From Lepidostoma basale (Eukaryota > Arthropoda > Insecta > Trichoptera > Lepidostomatidae), in assembly GCA_022606425.2 (NCBI GenBank), contig JAHDVF020001359.1:647016-711015 (forward strand): a DNA stretch of 64,000 bases. The letters are read 5' to 3'. Position numbers and translations under genes: made by a program. The notes under the pieces are model-generated. The model was given only the letters and a program-made list of their open reading frames with translations, did no database searches and was not told the origin of the DNA. Positions 49,990 through 61,489 of the stretch are shown in pieces. Numbering within the stretch: position 1 is the stretch's first letter; each line of letters opens with the position of its first letter.

Positions 49990-50775
49990 GAATTAATGCT
50001 GGGAATGAAGAAGACAATGATATTGACCAAGAGGAATCAAACGGAAATTTAAATCAAAACAGTGAGATTTATGCCAACAACAATTCATGGGAAGAAAATT
50101 GGCTATTTCAAAAAAAGAAGATTAAGACATCACAGTCTGTACCAGTTCCCATGCTCATACCCAATTCCAACACAGAAATCAGAGCCATGATTGGTGACAG
50201 GGATGCTGAAGACACCACGGATCTTTCTGAAGCTGGTTCAGAAACCGAAGATAATACAGCCGATATCAAGCAAGTGCTGGTCAACTCTAAAACTATTATT
50301 GGAGGGAAAAATCCAGATATAGTTTTGGCATTAATCGATCAAGACGTCAATGACAACGATGTACCGCTACTTAGCGCCTTTCTTAGTGACAGCAGCCCTA
50401 AAATTACAGTCATTGAGAATACTCCTCTAATAGAAAAAGTGGAAATCAGTTACAATGTGACAAAAGACGAGAATGATAACCAGCAAATAACAAAGTTAAT
50501 CGATATTGATGCAGATATGAAAGAGGCAAACATTTTACCTGAACCAATAACTTTTTTGGCAATAGAAAAAGAGAGCATCGAATCTCCCGGCGATTCAAAA
50601 GTTCCAGTGAACGCCATGCGAGACTTTCTGAACAGTTTAGAGTCCGATGAAATAGATGGAAATGTGGAAATCCAAGAACAGGAAATAGCGAGATCATCTT
50701 CCATCTTTGACCAAGATGTTTTTAAAGATGATGGACTAAATGATGCAACAAATTCAGAAGTAATTGACAAAAATG
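49990..50775 (+). CDS. Exon 7 of the Rab-effector-like gene (largest)
   Basis: Acceptor TTTTATAG, donor GTGAGT, phase 1 on both sides. The 262-codon exon carries SWEENWLFQKKK, then PVPMLIPNS and MIGDRDAEDTTDLSEAGSET, which look like a conserved block. A long acidic region follows with no predicted fold visible to me. There is no internal stop, which in this AT-rich DNA is strong evidence for coding. Confidence 0.85.
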
Positions 50776-50995
50776 GTGAGTTTTATTAAGATTTCCTCTA
50801 ATTATTTTACCAAATAAATCTATGAAAATATTAATTAACCATGTGTACATTTTAGGGCTTAAATATTGCTGGGTTCCCAATTCGAGAAGAAACATAATTA
50901 TGGACAGGCAATGTAGATAATCATGAGATAAAGAAAATCTAGCATAGTGAACTCGTGAGTATTGAAATTTGATTAAAAAAATTGTCATGTTTTAG

Positions 50996-51185
50996 ATGAA
51001 CTTGAAAATCCTGAGTCACTTGACGGTCATCAACAGGAAAGTGAATATATAGAGACAATAACAATGCCAGTGCAGAGACATATGGACAGTTTAAAACGCC
51101 AACACAATGTTCCTATTCAAATATACAATGAGGAAGAAATTGAAGTTGAGGATGAGGAACCGCCACCACCTCTACCCACATCTGC
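50996..51185 (+). CDS. Exon 8 of the Rab-effector-like gene: acidic and proline-rich
   Basis: Acceptor ATGTTTTAG, donor GTAAGT. It encodes DELENPESLDGHQQESEYIE through a run of acidic residues to EEPPPPLPTSA, a possible SH3 or EVH1 ligand. Entered at phase 1, left at phase 2. Confidence 0.8.
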
Positions 51186-51651
51186 GTAAGTATTGTAAAC
51201 TAATATAAACAAAGCATTAGAACTCTGACGCCTGAATGTAGTTGAAAAAATCTGATAACATTTAAAGACAAATATTAAAGATCAATGACTCGGGATAAAG
51301 ATGCTTGGAGGTAACTAGATGAGGACACCCAAGAGCCAATGAAATTGGAAGAAATATGAAAATCTGCAATTCTATAACACAACACTTCAAAATGTATAAT
51401 ACACTAATTTGTATAGAAACATTGCTTTCAGATTGTTAATCTAAAAAGTTAAATATTTATCAATTAGTAATTTTATGTTAATTGTCATAAATGTACTACA
51501 ACATTTATTAATGTAACATAAATTTGAACGCCAATGATTTTTTTTTTCTTAAAATATATTTAATATTTTAAGAAAAAAAAAACATTGTTGAAAAAAAAAA
51601 TAGCACACAATCTTACATAATCTTGTTATATAAAATTATATCTCATTTCAG

Positions 51652-51713
51652 ATTACCTACTCCAGTTGAAATAAAAAAAGAAGAAGAAGTAATTCTGATG
51701 CCCATGGTTCCTG
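51652..51713 (+). CDS. Exon 9 of the Rab-effector-like gene (62 bp)
   Basis: Acceptor CATTTCAG, donor GTAAAT. It encodes LPTPVEIKKEEEVILMPMVP. Entered at phase 2 and left at phase 1, so skipping it would break the frame. Confidence 0.72.
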
Positions 51714-52042
51714 GTAAATATAATGATTTAGGCATGATTTCATTTACCATGTTTTTTTTTATTTAATTGTTGGTGTTTGACATATCACAATAGAGATTTA
51801 AGTAAAGTTCAAATATTTCCATTACACATTTGCTTTTAAAATTGCATGGCAATATGCAGATAAGACCCATCCCAACATAATGTATACAAATGAAAATGTA
51901 GCATCCTTCAACATAATTAATTATCTTAACTATGTAGGTTAGGGTTGTGGCAATAAAAATGCATGCAACCGGCTTGTACTATATTTAAAAATAATAAACC
52001 CACTCAATGTATGTTATAACATGAATATGCACCTCTCCACAG

Positions 52043-52327
52043 TTAATACTGCACAGACATCTGTTGTAAACGGGCACTACAATAGAGCAATTGATCACAA
52101 TGATATACCGGTGGAGCAAAATAGTGAGACAGATGAGTACCTAGAGAGAATTGAAATTATTGAAAAGCATGATAATCAAACCATCGAGGAACCAGTTAAT
52201 GAAAACGATGATATACAATTTGTGATGAACGGGAAACCATTCCAAAATGATCAGCAAGGAATACCCAAAATGGAAGACAATAATGAAGATACCCCACTTA
52301 TAGATTATACTGAAAATGATGCTCCTG
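52043..52327 (+). CDS. Exon 10 of the Rab-effector-like gene
   Basis: Acceptor CTCTCCACAG, donor GTAAAT, phase 1 on both sides. Ninety-five codons of acidic, Asn/Asp/Glu-rich sequence begin NTAQTSVVNGHYN and end PLIDYTENDAPG. Symmetric phase means it could be skipped without a frameshift. Confidence 0.78.
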
Positions 52328-52472
52328 GTAAATAAAAATATAAAAATATATAAATATAATATGGCGTGTGTTTATATGCTGCTGGTTTATGTCTATAGTT
52401 TAAAAATTATATTCCATTCACATTCTCGCATAATAATTTGTTTTCCATACTTTCGTGTGAAGAACTTAAATT

Positions 52473-52730
52473 GTGGTGAAACATTATTGAACATAGTTTG
52501 AAAACATTTCATATTTTGTTTTCACAATACATTTTTCATTATTATTTAACGAATTCACCAGTTTCGCCCCGCCAGAGCTTCGCAGGGCTTACAGAAACTA
52601 TTGTGGTGAAGCATTATTAAACATATTTTGAAAACATTTAATATTGTGTTTTTACATTACCTTTTTTATTTATTTAACGAATCCACCGGTTTCGCTCCCG
52701 CCGGAGCTTCCTCTGACACATTCTCATTCC
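52473..52730. repeat. Tandem duplication of a 130-bp repeat unit
   Basis: TTGTGGTGAA...CACCAGTTTCGCCCCGCCAG (52473-52600) is repeated as TTGTGGTGAA...CACCGGTTTCGCTCCCGCCG (52601-52730) with moderate divergence. The GAGCTTCCTC motif resembles the centre of 19151-19325. Confidence 0.65.
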
Positions 52731-52854
52731 TACAGCTTAATGATTTGTTTTCAAACTTTGATGCAATGCGTATTCTACCAAAGATTTTTTTTGTCTATTT
52801 GATTTTTAAAAACTTGTATGCTTAAATTATATTAAAAACTACTTTTATTTGTAG

Positions 52855-53077
52855 GTTCCATAGCTGAAAGAGAACACAAAAAATGGCTTAACGCTGTACC
52901 GATGGAAAACAATCCGTACTCACCAGAAGCAATCCAGAGGCGATTGAGTAAACAGAATAAAAATTCAGTATTTGATCTGCTTACTAAAACACCTTCAGAA
53001 ACTGAACAGAAGGAAAAGAAAGTGACCGGTATACCACTGCAGGTAGCGCTTAGTGAGGGACAGTCGGAATTTAAAAG
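52855..53077 (+). CDS. Exon 11 of the Rab-effector-like gene
   Basis: Acceptor TTATTTGTAG, donor GTAACC. It encodes SIAEREHKKWLNAVPMENN then PYSPEAIQRRLSKQN, one of the most conserved-looking blocks, and ends at phase 2 with EGQSEFK and a split Arg codon. Confidence 0.82.
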
Positions 53078-53194
53078 GTAACCATACAAATATTGCAATT
53101 TGTGTTCAAAATAGGACATTACTTACACCTATTAAACATAATAAATTTCTATTGGTTAAATTAAAATATAATCCAAAAACATTTTTTCTTTTAG

Positions 53195-53354
53195 ATATGG
53201 AAGAGATTACTATATCAATGAATCAAAGAAAGCAACAGGTGCAAGAAAACGACTTCTGGAAATGAGATTTGACTCCATTCCAAATGACACATCAGGAAAT
53301 GAAGATATGAGATCAAATAGGTTAACTCGATCAACATCTGAAGCTCCAATTCCA
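53195..53354 (+). CDS. Exon 12, spliced form
   Basis: Acceptor TTCTTTTAG. It encodes YGRDYYINESKKATGARKR and a Ser/Arg-rich stretch ending STSEAPIP. The donor GTAAGT at 53355 is a perfect consensus and leaves at phase 0, matching exon 55869. The same exon stays open past this donor to a stop at 53787-53789 (see next entry). Confidence 0.75.
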
Positions 53355-53789
53355 GTAAGTCTCAACAACTGGTTGAATGACCTGGAAGGTTCTGCATTAC
53401 ACGAGAATATAACAAGGGTTTGCATGAGGTCAAGGAATGCTAGCCACGGCTTTGCCATAAATCCATTATTTGAAAATACGGACATGGTCACAGAAATCAC
53501 TCCTTTTAATGTTGAAACGAAAAATACTTGTAAAATCAACCGTAATCCTCAAAAGAATCATATTGTGATAAATAGAAATACAGACAGTGAAATGTTGAAA
53601 TTAAATATACCTTTAGTGCCGGAGATGGTAGAGAAAAATTTCGAAACGCTCAGCAGTTTACGTTCGTCAATGAGGGGTAGTTTAGGGAATCAAAGAAATG
53701 TACACCAGAAGCGCAGCATAGAAAATATTTTCGGAGGCAGCATGCGCCTCAGAAACAGTAGCAATTTTTACACGCCAAATAAATCCTAA
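53195..53789 (+). CDS. Exon 12, read-through form with alternative C-terminus
   Basis: If the donor at 53355 is ignored, the frame continues for another 144 codons, starting VSLNNWLNDLEGSALHENI, and ends at TAA 53787-53789, followed by AATAAA at 53803. A run of that length without a stop, with coding-like composition, is unlikely by chance in DNA this AT-rich. I read it as an alternative terminal exon giving a 1056-residue form of the protein (counted from 2776). Confidence 0.65.
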
Positions 53790-54039
53790 GTTATATTTTA
53801 AAAATAAAAACCGCTTTTAAATCAATTTAGAAAATTGTTATAAATTTTATTTACAAAAAAACTTACATATATAGTATGTATAACTAGATGAGATTGTGCT
53901 TAAAACTAATCTCATAGGTTTAATTTGTCAGTTTAATTTAACAAGATTGTGACTGTTCAGGTATTTTCATTTAACTGTGTAATGACAAAGAAATAATGTA
54001 ACTATGAATATAACATACAATGGAAATGATTATAATATA

Positions 54040-55027
54040 CAGGATGCGGCAGAGCAGACAGTGCAGTTTTGAAGGGCTATTAAAAAAGCGGTGCAACATA
54101 CAGAAATGAGATTAATTTTAATTTTATTTGGTACATCATGCCGTTTTACGTATCAAGTCTTGAAGATGACATCAGAAAGATGATGACCCCCAGCAGCGAT
54201 ACATTGATGAAGGCGATTTCTGAAGTTTTTGGCTGCATTTTGGCACATCTCGATGGGCATAGCGGCGATTTCCTCCCGAATTCGATCCTTAAGTTCTTCC
54301 AAGGTGTGAGGTCGATGTTTAAAAACTTTTTCCTTCAGATAGCCCCACAGGAAAAAGTCGCAAATGCTTGGGTAATTTTCAGCCCAGTACCGAAAATTTT
54401 GTTTATTCACACTCCACAGAGATGAAAGTGGGCCTCATCACTACTGAAAAAAGTTGACCTCGCATGCATTCGGTTCAACATTTCTTGAGAGCAATTCATG
54501 CGGTTTTCATAGTCAGGAGGTTTCAACTCTTGGATAATCATAATCTTGTAGGGGTGGAATGATAAGTCTTGATGCAAAATCCTCCTTAGTGAGCGGTCAG
54601 CAATGCCCAATGCAATTGCATGCTTCCGGGCAGAGCGCCGAGGCGACAGTTCAATAGCTTCTCTTACTCTCGTTAAATTTTCGGGTATTCTTACTGTTTT
54701 GGGTCTTCCTAAACCCCTAGATCTTAGTGTGGAACCAGTTCCTTGTAATGTACGCACCCTAGTCATGATTAAATAACGGTGAGGGACGGTATCACAAAGC
54801 CCAATATTGAAGTGCAGCCGAAAGGCCCGCTGGGTGGCGATGACAGAATGGCCATTTTCAAGAAACGTGTGGACGGCAAAGCCCCGGTGTTGTCCGGACC
54901 AAACCATGGCAACGACTGAAAACGGCAAGACCCTCCCGATACAATGAGACCACTTCCAGGTTCCTACCCCCACCACACAGGATGTACCGGCCTTTCAAAA
55001 CTGCACTGTCTGCTCTGCCGCACCCTG
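54040..55027 (-). mobile_element. Internally deleted mariner/Tc1-type transposon
   Basis: 34-bp terminal inverted repeats start CAGG.TGCGGCAGAGCAGA and are flanked by TA on both sides. The minus-strand transposase is in two frames: 54976-54407 (HTH region, RPKTVRIPENLTRVREA, SSDEAHFHL) and 54410-54153 (RYWAENYP, CDFFLWGYLKEKV, GGHHLSDVIFK). YWAENYP runs straight into the region of the last catalytic Asp, so the middle catalytic Asp segment is deleted, and a frameshift lies near 54408. Cannot encode an active enzyme. Confidence 0.85.
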
Positions 55028-55868
55028 TATATATCCTTATTTATAATTTATCACTCTCACAATGTTATAAAAACGTAAACTTAAGAGTTCTGCACTTAAC
55101 GTACTTAGTTTTATTTAAATATTGAACACAGTTGATACAAAAAAAAAACATAACATTGATCCTAGCAAGATATATGAATGATTTAGTTCCAAAAATAGCA
55201 TTACAATATATTTGAATTGTTTAGATTTACGAAAACATTAAATTAAATTTTTACAAACCTACCGCATACTACACTGTTTTGTTTATTTTGTGTTTTTTTT
55301 TTTTTTTTTCAATACAGGGATATTGGTTTTTGGCATGCAATCTTATATGAATTTTATATTTATAAAACAGGTTAATCGCAGAATATTCCTAAAAATAAAC
55401 ACCAAAAATATTTTTAAGCAAAATTTATTTGAATGAATTCAACAAGTCTAGAGATAGGGAAAAGTAGAAATAACTAAATCTGATATTAGAGAGCTTAAAA
55501 ATAATTTTGGTAATTTTGGAATAACTGCAAAAGTATTAAATGTTTTTGAAATGCCTGAGATTGGAATTTCACGACAACACAATATAATATTATTGAAACT
55601 CTAAGCACATTCCTATATTTATGGTTAAGCACTAAGCTGAAAAGCATGTTATTAACGTCACGTAACCTTTTAATGGTGAGTCTTCTTTACATTTATGTAT
55701 ATTCATGTTTTTACTAATCCAAGCATGATCAAAATCCGCTCACTAACCATAAATATAGCTAATGTAACCCTTGTAATGCATTACATTTAATTATCTAACA
55801 CATTCATTTATAACTGGGTGTATGTAAATATGTATTCATATTGTAAAGTTTATGAACATTGTTTTCAG
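55028..55868 (+). other. Remainder of the intron before exon 55869
   Basis: AT-rich; a poly-T run at 55291-55310. Nothing else recognised. Confidence 0.5.
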
Positions 55869-56546
55869 TCGTGGATTCGTAGGAAGAGTGAAGATAATCC
55901 AGAACAAAATGAAAATGATTTAGAAATACAAGAAAGCAAAACACTTAAAGAAGAAGGAATATTCCAAGCAGAAGTTGTTCAAGTAGAATCCGTTGAACCG
56001 CAAACATGTGTATATGAGGCCACGCCCGTGACAATTGAAGATGTCGATACCCAATTCGACGACATGTACAAAAAAGCATTTAAGTTTGAAGGCGATGATC
56101 ATGAGTTTTATGCTTTACCGGTAGATTTAAATAACCAATCGACACAAAAATTAATTGAAATCACAAATGGGATAATAATAAACAATAATGAAATATTGGA
56201 TCAAAGTGACAGCATCAGCAGTGTTGATGAATCGCCGAGAGTGTATAATATTCAAAGTGGTAAAGTAATCACTTCTAATACGCAGAAGCTACCCAGAGTG
56301 GCCGCCGATGAATTACATACTCCAAAATTAGAATTAAATGGTAATATTGAAAATGACCATTCTTCAGTTAGAAATAATATTAAATCTTGGAAGTCTACTG
56401 GAGACGTTTATCGAGACACAACCGAGAACAGAGAATCAGAAAGATTGCCCGAGTCAAAGATTGAAAGCGATATTGATTTACCTTCTGTGAAAGATTTGAG
56501 AAAGAAATTCTTTTCACCTAAAACGGAGGAAGTACAATTTGTGAAG
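55869..56546 (+). CDS. Exon 13 of the Rab-effector-like gene
   Basis: Acceptor TGTTTTCAG, donor GTAATA, phase 0 on both sides. The 226 codons begin SWIRRKSEDNPEQNENDLE and end PKTEEVQFVK. The content is acidic and disordered, with a VKDLRKKFFSPK segment near the end. Confidence 0.8.
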
Positions 56547-56796
56547 GTAATATTTATGAAACACAGTGTTTAAATATTTTTATTATTAAAAGCTCTTGCT
56601 GTTGCCATGTATCGCTCTATATTATATCTTCGGTAATTTTTTATTATTACTTATTCAAGTTCAAAACTTAATCAGCTCAAAAAATATCAACTGGTTGGTC
56701 AAGACATAAACATTTTTATAGATACTTGTTCAAGAAATAATCTTTTAAAATTTGAAACCTATTGAATAGTTAACCATAATATTTCCATCATTTTAG

Positions 56797-57117
56797 CCTA
56801 AACGGAAGATAAGTAAGGACTTGCTGGATAACAAAATCATCACAAAAGCGCTTTCGACTAGTCAGACATCACTGAAACAACCACAACACATGCACAGTCT
56901 CACAGCACGGAGTATTTCCAAGGAGTTCCGAGACGAATTGAAGCTTTCAATGCCCGCCCAAACAAACACCCACCCCGGCGGAAGCAAGAGTACTCCAGAT
57001 GGTGTGGACGAACCAGTGAAGGAAGGGAAGTCTCCTAGTCGACCAGATAGCCCAGTTCCCGAACCAGGATCACTAAGGAACAAACTGGCTTTCTTTGAAC
57101 AACTAAACAAAAACTAA
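56797..57117 (+). CDS. Last exon (14) of the Rab-effector-like gene
   Basis: Acceptor CATTTTAG. Reading PKRKISKDLLDNKI, it continues through ARSISKEFRDELKLSM and a Pro/Ser/Gly-rich stretch to RNKLAFFEQLNKN and TAA at 57115-57117. An AATAAA overlaps the stop (57117-57122). Confidence 0.82.
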   Translation, partial: PKRKISKDLLDNKIITKALSTSQTSLKQPQHMHSLTARSISKEFRDELKLSMPAQTNTHPGGSKSTPDGVDEPVKEGKSPSRPDSPVPEPGSLRNKLAFFEQLNKN

Positions 57118-58029
57118 ATAAAAAAAAATCTATTGGATATCTTTTATGCATTACCTACAAATATATCATTAGTTAGAGGTTATAATTTGGCCATGAACTT
57201 CAACATTTGTATTTTTATTGCATCAATATTGAATATAAAACATTTAAAAAATATTATTTCTGGTCATTTTCAATAGATGAGCCAATTAATGTGTTGTAAA
57301 TCTCAATAACAAAATAATGTGAATTATTTGAAAGACAATCTTATATGTAAAGGTTTGAATTAATCAAGATTGGTGTAAAAACAGTACTATAATAGAAAGT
57401 CGAGTAAAACATTATTATTGCATGGGTTTTGAAGATGTCATTATTATATTGCATACTGCACCAACAAGCGTACTGCTGAAGAAAAATAAGCCCGGCCATA
57501 TGAACAAATAAATAGAATATTCGCACAACACATGTCAACCAAAAGATGGTTCTATAAAATCAGTTTTTTTTTGTACTGTAAATAACTTGTCCAAGGTGCC
57601 ATTTATGAATATTATGTGTAAGCTTAGTTTATTATGTATTATTAACTACTTAATTGTTAATTTCCCTGTATATAAAACTAATTCACCTTACCAAAGAACC
57701 AAAGGAAAGCAATATTACCTATATTATTAACCGTAGAATATATGAAACTTGGGAAATACATTATCCAGCGGTTCTTGTATATGATATTGAAGGAACATTG
57801 CACCTTTTTGGCATATTTTATTTATTATAAAACAATACTTTTTAAATTAAAACATAAGTGTTATTTTAATATTTTATTAATAAAATGTTACTCAAAAGTT
57901 TTTTATTTTTATTTCACATAAATATGTAAATAAAAGATTCTTAAATAATAATAATAACATTCAGCAAAGGAATTGATTTGCAAATCAATACCCATAAAAC
58001 GAAGTGGTTATTTCTGTTGATGGAGTGTT
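57118..58029 (+). other. 3' UTR and tail-to-tail intergenic sequence
   Basis: AATAAA overlaps the stop at 57117 and further A-rich signals follow, so the 3' end of the large gene is probably within a few hundred bases. No other gene seen. Confidence 0.5.
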
Positions 58030-58735
58030 TCCAGGAAGAATAATGTCTTAGTCTCACTACTGAGGGATGTTGGGATGAAGGTGGGCAAAGTCGAGCAAAG
58101 TAGAAAGTTTACTTGCCTCAGTACGGTCATGAAAGAAAGCCAACGATATGCACACAGAGTTGGAAAAGGCCTGGATGCTACAGCCTCCCAGAGGACGTTC
58201 TTAAAGTCTTAAGCTCCTATCCAGAAAAACCAAGCTATGCATATCTTCAAGCCAGTGGTGACATATGGTTCTGAATCATGGACAATGAATCTTAAAGAGC
58301 ACCAAATAATCTACTGATTTGAGAATAGGATCCTAAGAATGATCCCGGGACCCAGACATGGTGTTGTACCTGGAGGCATAGGAGTAACCAAAAGGTCCGT
58401 ACGATGACCCAGCAGCCCCTTATAACGAGCACCGTGAGAGCCGGTCACCTAGCATGGATTGGATATGTATGCCGAGCTGGAGAAACCAGTGCAATCAAGA
58501 CCCTCTATGCGTCAAGATCAGCCAGGAATAAGACCTCTAAGAGAGCCTAAGCAGCACCAGATGGATAATGTTCTGGACTATCTGGCTAAGTTGGGCGAAA
58601 GGTACTGCTGGTAGCAAAAGCCGCAGGATCAAAGAGCTTGGAATAACATAAAGGAGGCTAAAACTCTTCAAGAGTTGTACGGATAATTTGAAGTAAGTAT
58701 GTAAGTTAAGTGCAGTACTGTATTAATAAGTAAAT
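58030..58735 (+). mobile_element. RTE-like LINE fragment, degenerate
   Basis: Translated pieces LRIFKPVVTYGSESWTMNLK and IKEAKTLQELYG mark the post-RT region and C-terminus. Many stops. Lies directly beyond the QNG1 stop. Confidence 0.6.
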
Positions 58736-58749
58736 CTTAAAGGTTCCCT

Positions 58750-58988
58750 TCAATAGTACTTCCCGAGTACCTTGTGGAATGGAATATACTCTAACTCCAG
58801 TGCTTTTTCTCTCCGATACATCCACAAGAAGTAGTCAATCAGCACAGCATTGATGTCATTCTCCTTGATATTTGAATTTTTATCTTCGGATATTATTTTT
58901 TTTACAGCCACATTAACGAGTTCTATTGCCTCTATTGAAGCGCCTCTGATTTCAATTTCTTCCCTACAGCCACTGTCTAAAATTGAAT
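58750..58988 (-). CDS. QNG1: QNG1 exon 4, C-terminus
   Basis: Acceptor CATTTCAG. It encodes DSILDSGCREEIEIRGASIE through INAVLIDYFLWMYRREKAL to IPFHKVLGKYY and TGA at 58752-58750. The REEIEIRG and LLDYYLW-like motifs match the C-terminus of the family. Confidence 0.92.
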
Positions 58989-59296
58989 CTGAAATGATAT
59001 AAAAATACAAGACATTAGCAACTGCTCGAGTCTTTTCTTCTCGTCAAATTTATAAAGGACCAAATGATAGAAATGTTTTTCATGAAATTTCATAGTTGTA
59101 GTAATATTGAATTATATATGGTTATATAATTAACATAAAATGTAATATTTACAGCTATACACTATTTCATTTTCTTCTCGAGTCGCTAACATTAACAGAC
59201 TGTCAGCTTATGGGTCATATAATAGTAATAAATTTGCGAAAGAACTGAAAAACTATTAAACTAATAATTAATATTAAAATCATTGAATAACCATAC

Positions 59297-59759
59297 CTTG
59301 CTTAAGAGTTTGAAGTAATTCATTAGAATATTCCAAAACCCCAAAGTGCACTAAAGCCTGAGGCACCCTGTAGTCCGCAAACATTGTCAAAGATTCAATA
59401 TCGTGGAACTCCCCCCATTTCTTGCCAGCAAATCGGGACCACAAGTCTGCTACGAGAATCTGCGCTCGCTTATAGAAAGCAATTTGGGATCCTTCATAAT
59501 ACACCTCATCTCGAAAACAAGGGAAATTTTCAACAACCATCTTCATCAAGGTTAAAGCAGACTTATTGGCGCTGGTGACACAATTTTTGAAGGAGCCTCC
59601 GAATTTTTTAAGTAACACTTGACCAACTTCATGCAGACAATCAACTCTAGTAGAGAGTAGTGGTACGGAAGTCTGATTATCATCGGATCGAAATATATGA
59701 GATAAGTCTTTTTCCGTTATAGTTGCATATACATTAGGATTTGTTATATCCATTCCCTC
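59297..59759 (-). CDS. QNG1: QNG1 exon 3
   Basis: Acceptor GGTTTTCAG, donor GTATGG, leaving at phase 1. It begins EGMDITNPNVYATITEKDL and contains the SFKNCV, YKRAQILVADLW and MFADYRVPQALVHFG blocks that define the family. Confidence 0.93.
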
Positions 59760-60089
59760 CTGAAAACCAACAGTAATTACCTTCTTGCCAATACATACTT
59801 TCAACCGTAGTTTTTAAACAAAACATAAATCAGAGAAGCATTTTTTCTATTAATTTAAAATAAGTTGTGTAGCACTTAACTATGTTAATTTATATAGAAG
59901 AAGAAAGAGACTATTAAAAGAGAAAAAATTAAGAATTTAATATGTATTAAGGAGACATACGTTTCCTAGAAATTTTTTGGGGGTGACATAGTTCGCCTTG
60001 CGAAGGCATTATCAAACGTAATTTAGATTTTTAATAACACATTTGATAATTCAAGATAACATATTTGATATTTTAAGATGCGGACCGCA

Positions 60090-60330
60090 AAGAAGATAGA
60101 TATTGTAAGAAATAGATAAGAGAATAGAGTGGATATAAGAATGGAATGAAGGAGTGACCATAATAGCAGAATCAAGGGCAGTAAGTGCAACAAGGGATGG
60201 TTTTTACCTCAGACCACAAGGATGACCTACAAAAAGATGGAGGGACAGCTGGCAGTCCAGTTCTCAAGAAGGAACTTGACGCAGAAACTAACAGACCAAA
60301 AGGCCTAAACCACGAAGAAAAAGACATTTG
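60090..60330 (+). mobile_element. LINE 3' fragment in the second QNG1 intron
   Basis: EWNEGVTIIAESRAV then PTKRWRDSWQSSSQEG are degenerate LINE C-terminal motifs. Confidence 0.55.
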
Positions 60331-60914
60331 ATAATGTCCTAGCAAGCCGAAGCATATCGCTTTAATGAAATGTAAAAAAATTCTTTAAAAAATAAGATTT
60401 AAAGTTTTCTCACACAGGTGATTACTCCAATATTAAACATAATAAAAGGATTAGATATCGAAGCTAATAGTAAAATATTACTAGTATTGGAATCATACAA
60501 TCAGATAAGAGTGTGTAACAAGTTATTTTAAATTAAAGAATAAAAATAATCTCTAAAAAAATTATCTTTTTAAAGTAAATATTAAAGATATGTGACCCTG
60601 TGATTTGTTGTAAGTAGTAAAAAAGAACCTGTCAAAAACAAGTCAATTTAATTGAATATTTCGTTGTCTATTAGTCCTTCGCCCACTAACCAAAAATAAT
60701 TAGTCATTAATACAAAGTATCAATAAACATGCACTCGAGATCCGGATGCGCACAGTAATTACGTGCAGATTCCACAGACAACATGATTCATCGTGTCACC
60801 TCACATGTGCCATACAACCGCAGCGACAAAGTTATGTTATCACGTCAGAGGTGACTTATGTCCGTTAAGGGTTCATAATTTGAAAGAAAAATTGAAAATA
60901 CATTGATACTGGAC

Positions 60915-61130
60915 CTTAATTGCTCGACGTAATGCAGCACATAACGCCATGTATCCGGTGTGACCGTCCACACGCCACTTGGTGTCATTCCCAGGTGTCC
61001 AGAAACAAAAGTTCAGAGTATCGATGACAAACATCCAATCTACTGCATTTGCATCCCCCTCAGTTGGATGAATTCCATCGTCCCCATACCCATCAACGGA
61101 TATTTTTCCTGACTTTAGATTTTTGAAAAT
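60915..61130 (-). CDS. QNG1: QNG1 exon 2
   Basis: Acceptor CTTTTTAG, 72 codons, phase 0 on both sides. It contains VDWMFVIDTLNFCFW and HTGYMALCAALRRAIK. The donor reads GTCCAG, weaker than consensus, but the join K-EGMDITNPN matches the family alignment. Confidence 0.9.
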
Positions 61131-61170
61131 CTAAAAAGCATATAAAAAAATTCCATGAGATATTCTTTTT

Positions 61171-61485
61171 AAATAAGTTTAAATGTAAGTTTCAAGCTGT
61201 ATCAAGCATTTGTTTATAAACTGCAAAAACAATGACACAATATTTGAAAATATTTGTTGGGAATATTTTATCCTTAGAACTATATTTAATTAAAAATTAA
61301 CAAACTTTAATAAACCTGTGAGATTTTTTTTATTTTTAGAAAAATAAGTTTAAATGTAAGTTTCAAGCTGTATCAGCCTTGGTTTATAAACTGCAAAAAC
61401 AATGACACAATATTTTAAAGTATTTGTTGGAAATATTTTATCCTCAGAACCATATTTAATTAAAAATTAACAAACTTTAATAAAC
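61171..61485. repeat. 143-bp direct duplication at the QNG1 exon 1 donor
   Basis: 61171-61315 and 61342-61485 are near-identical (both contain TAAACTGCAAAAACAATGAC and end CAAACTTTAATAAAC), offset about 171 bp. The second copy ends next to the donor GTATGT on the minus strand. Confidence 0.85.
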
Positions 61486-61489
61486 ATAC

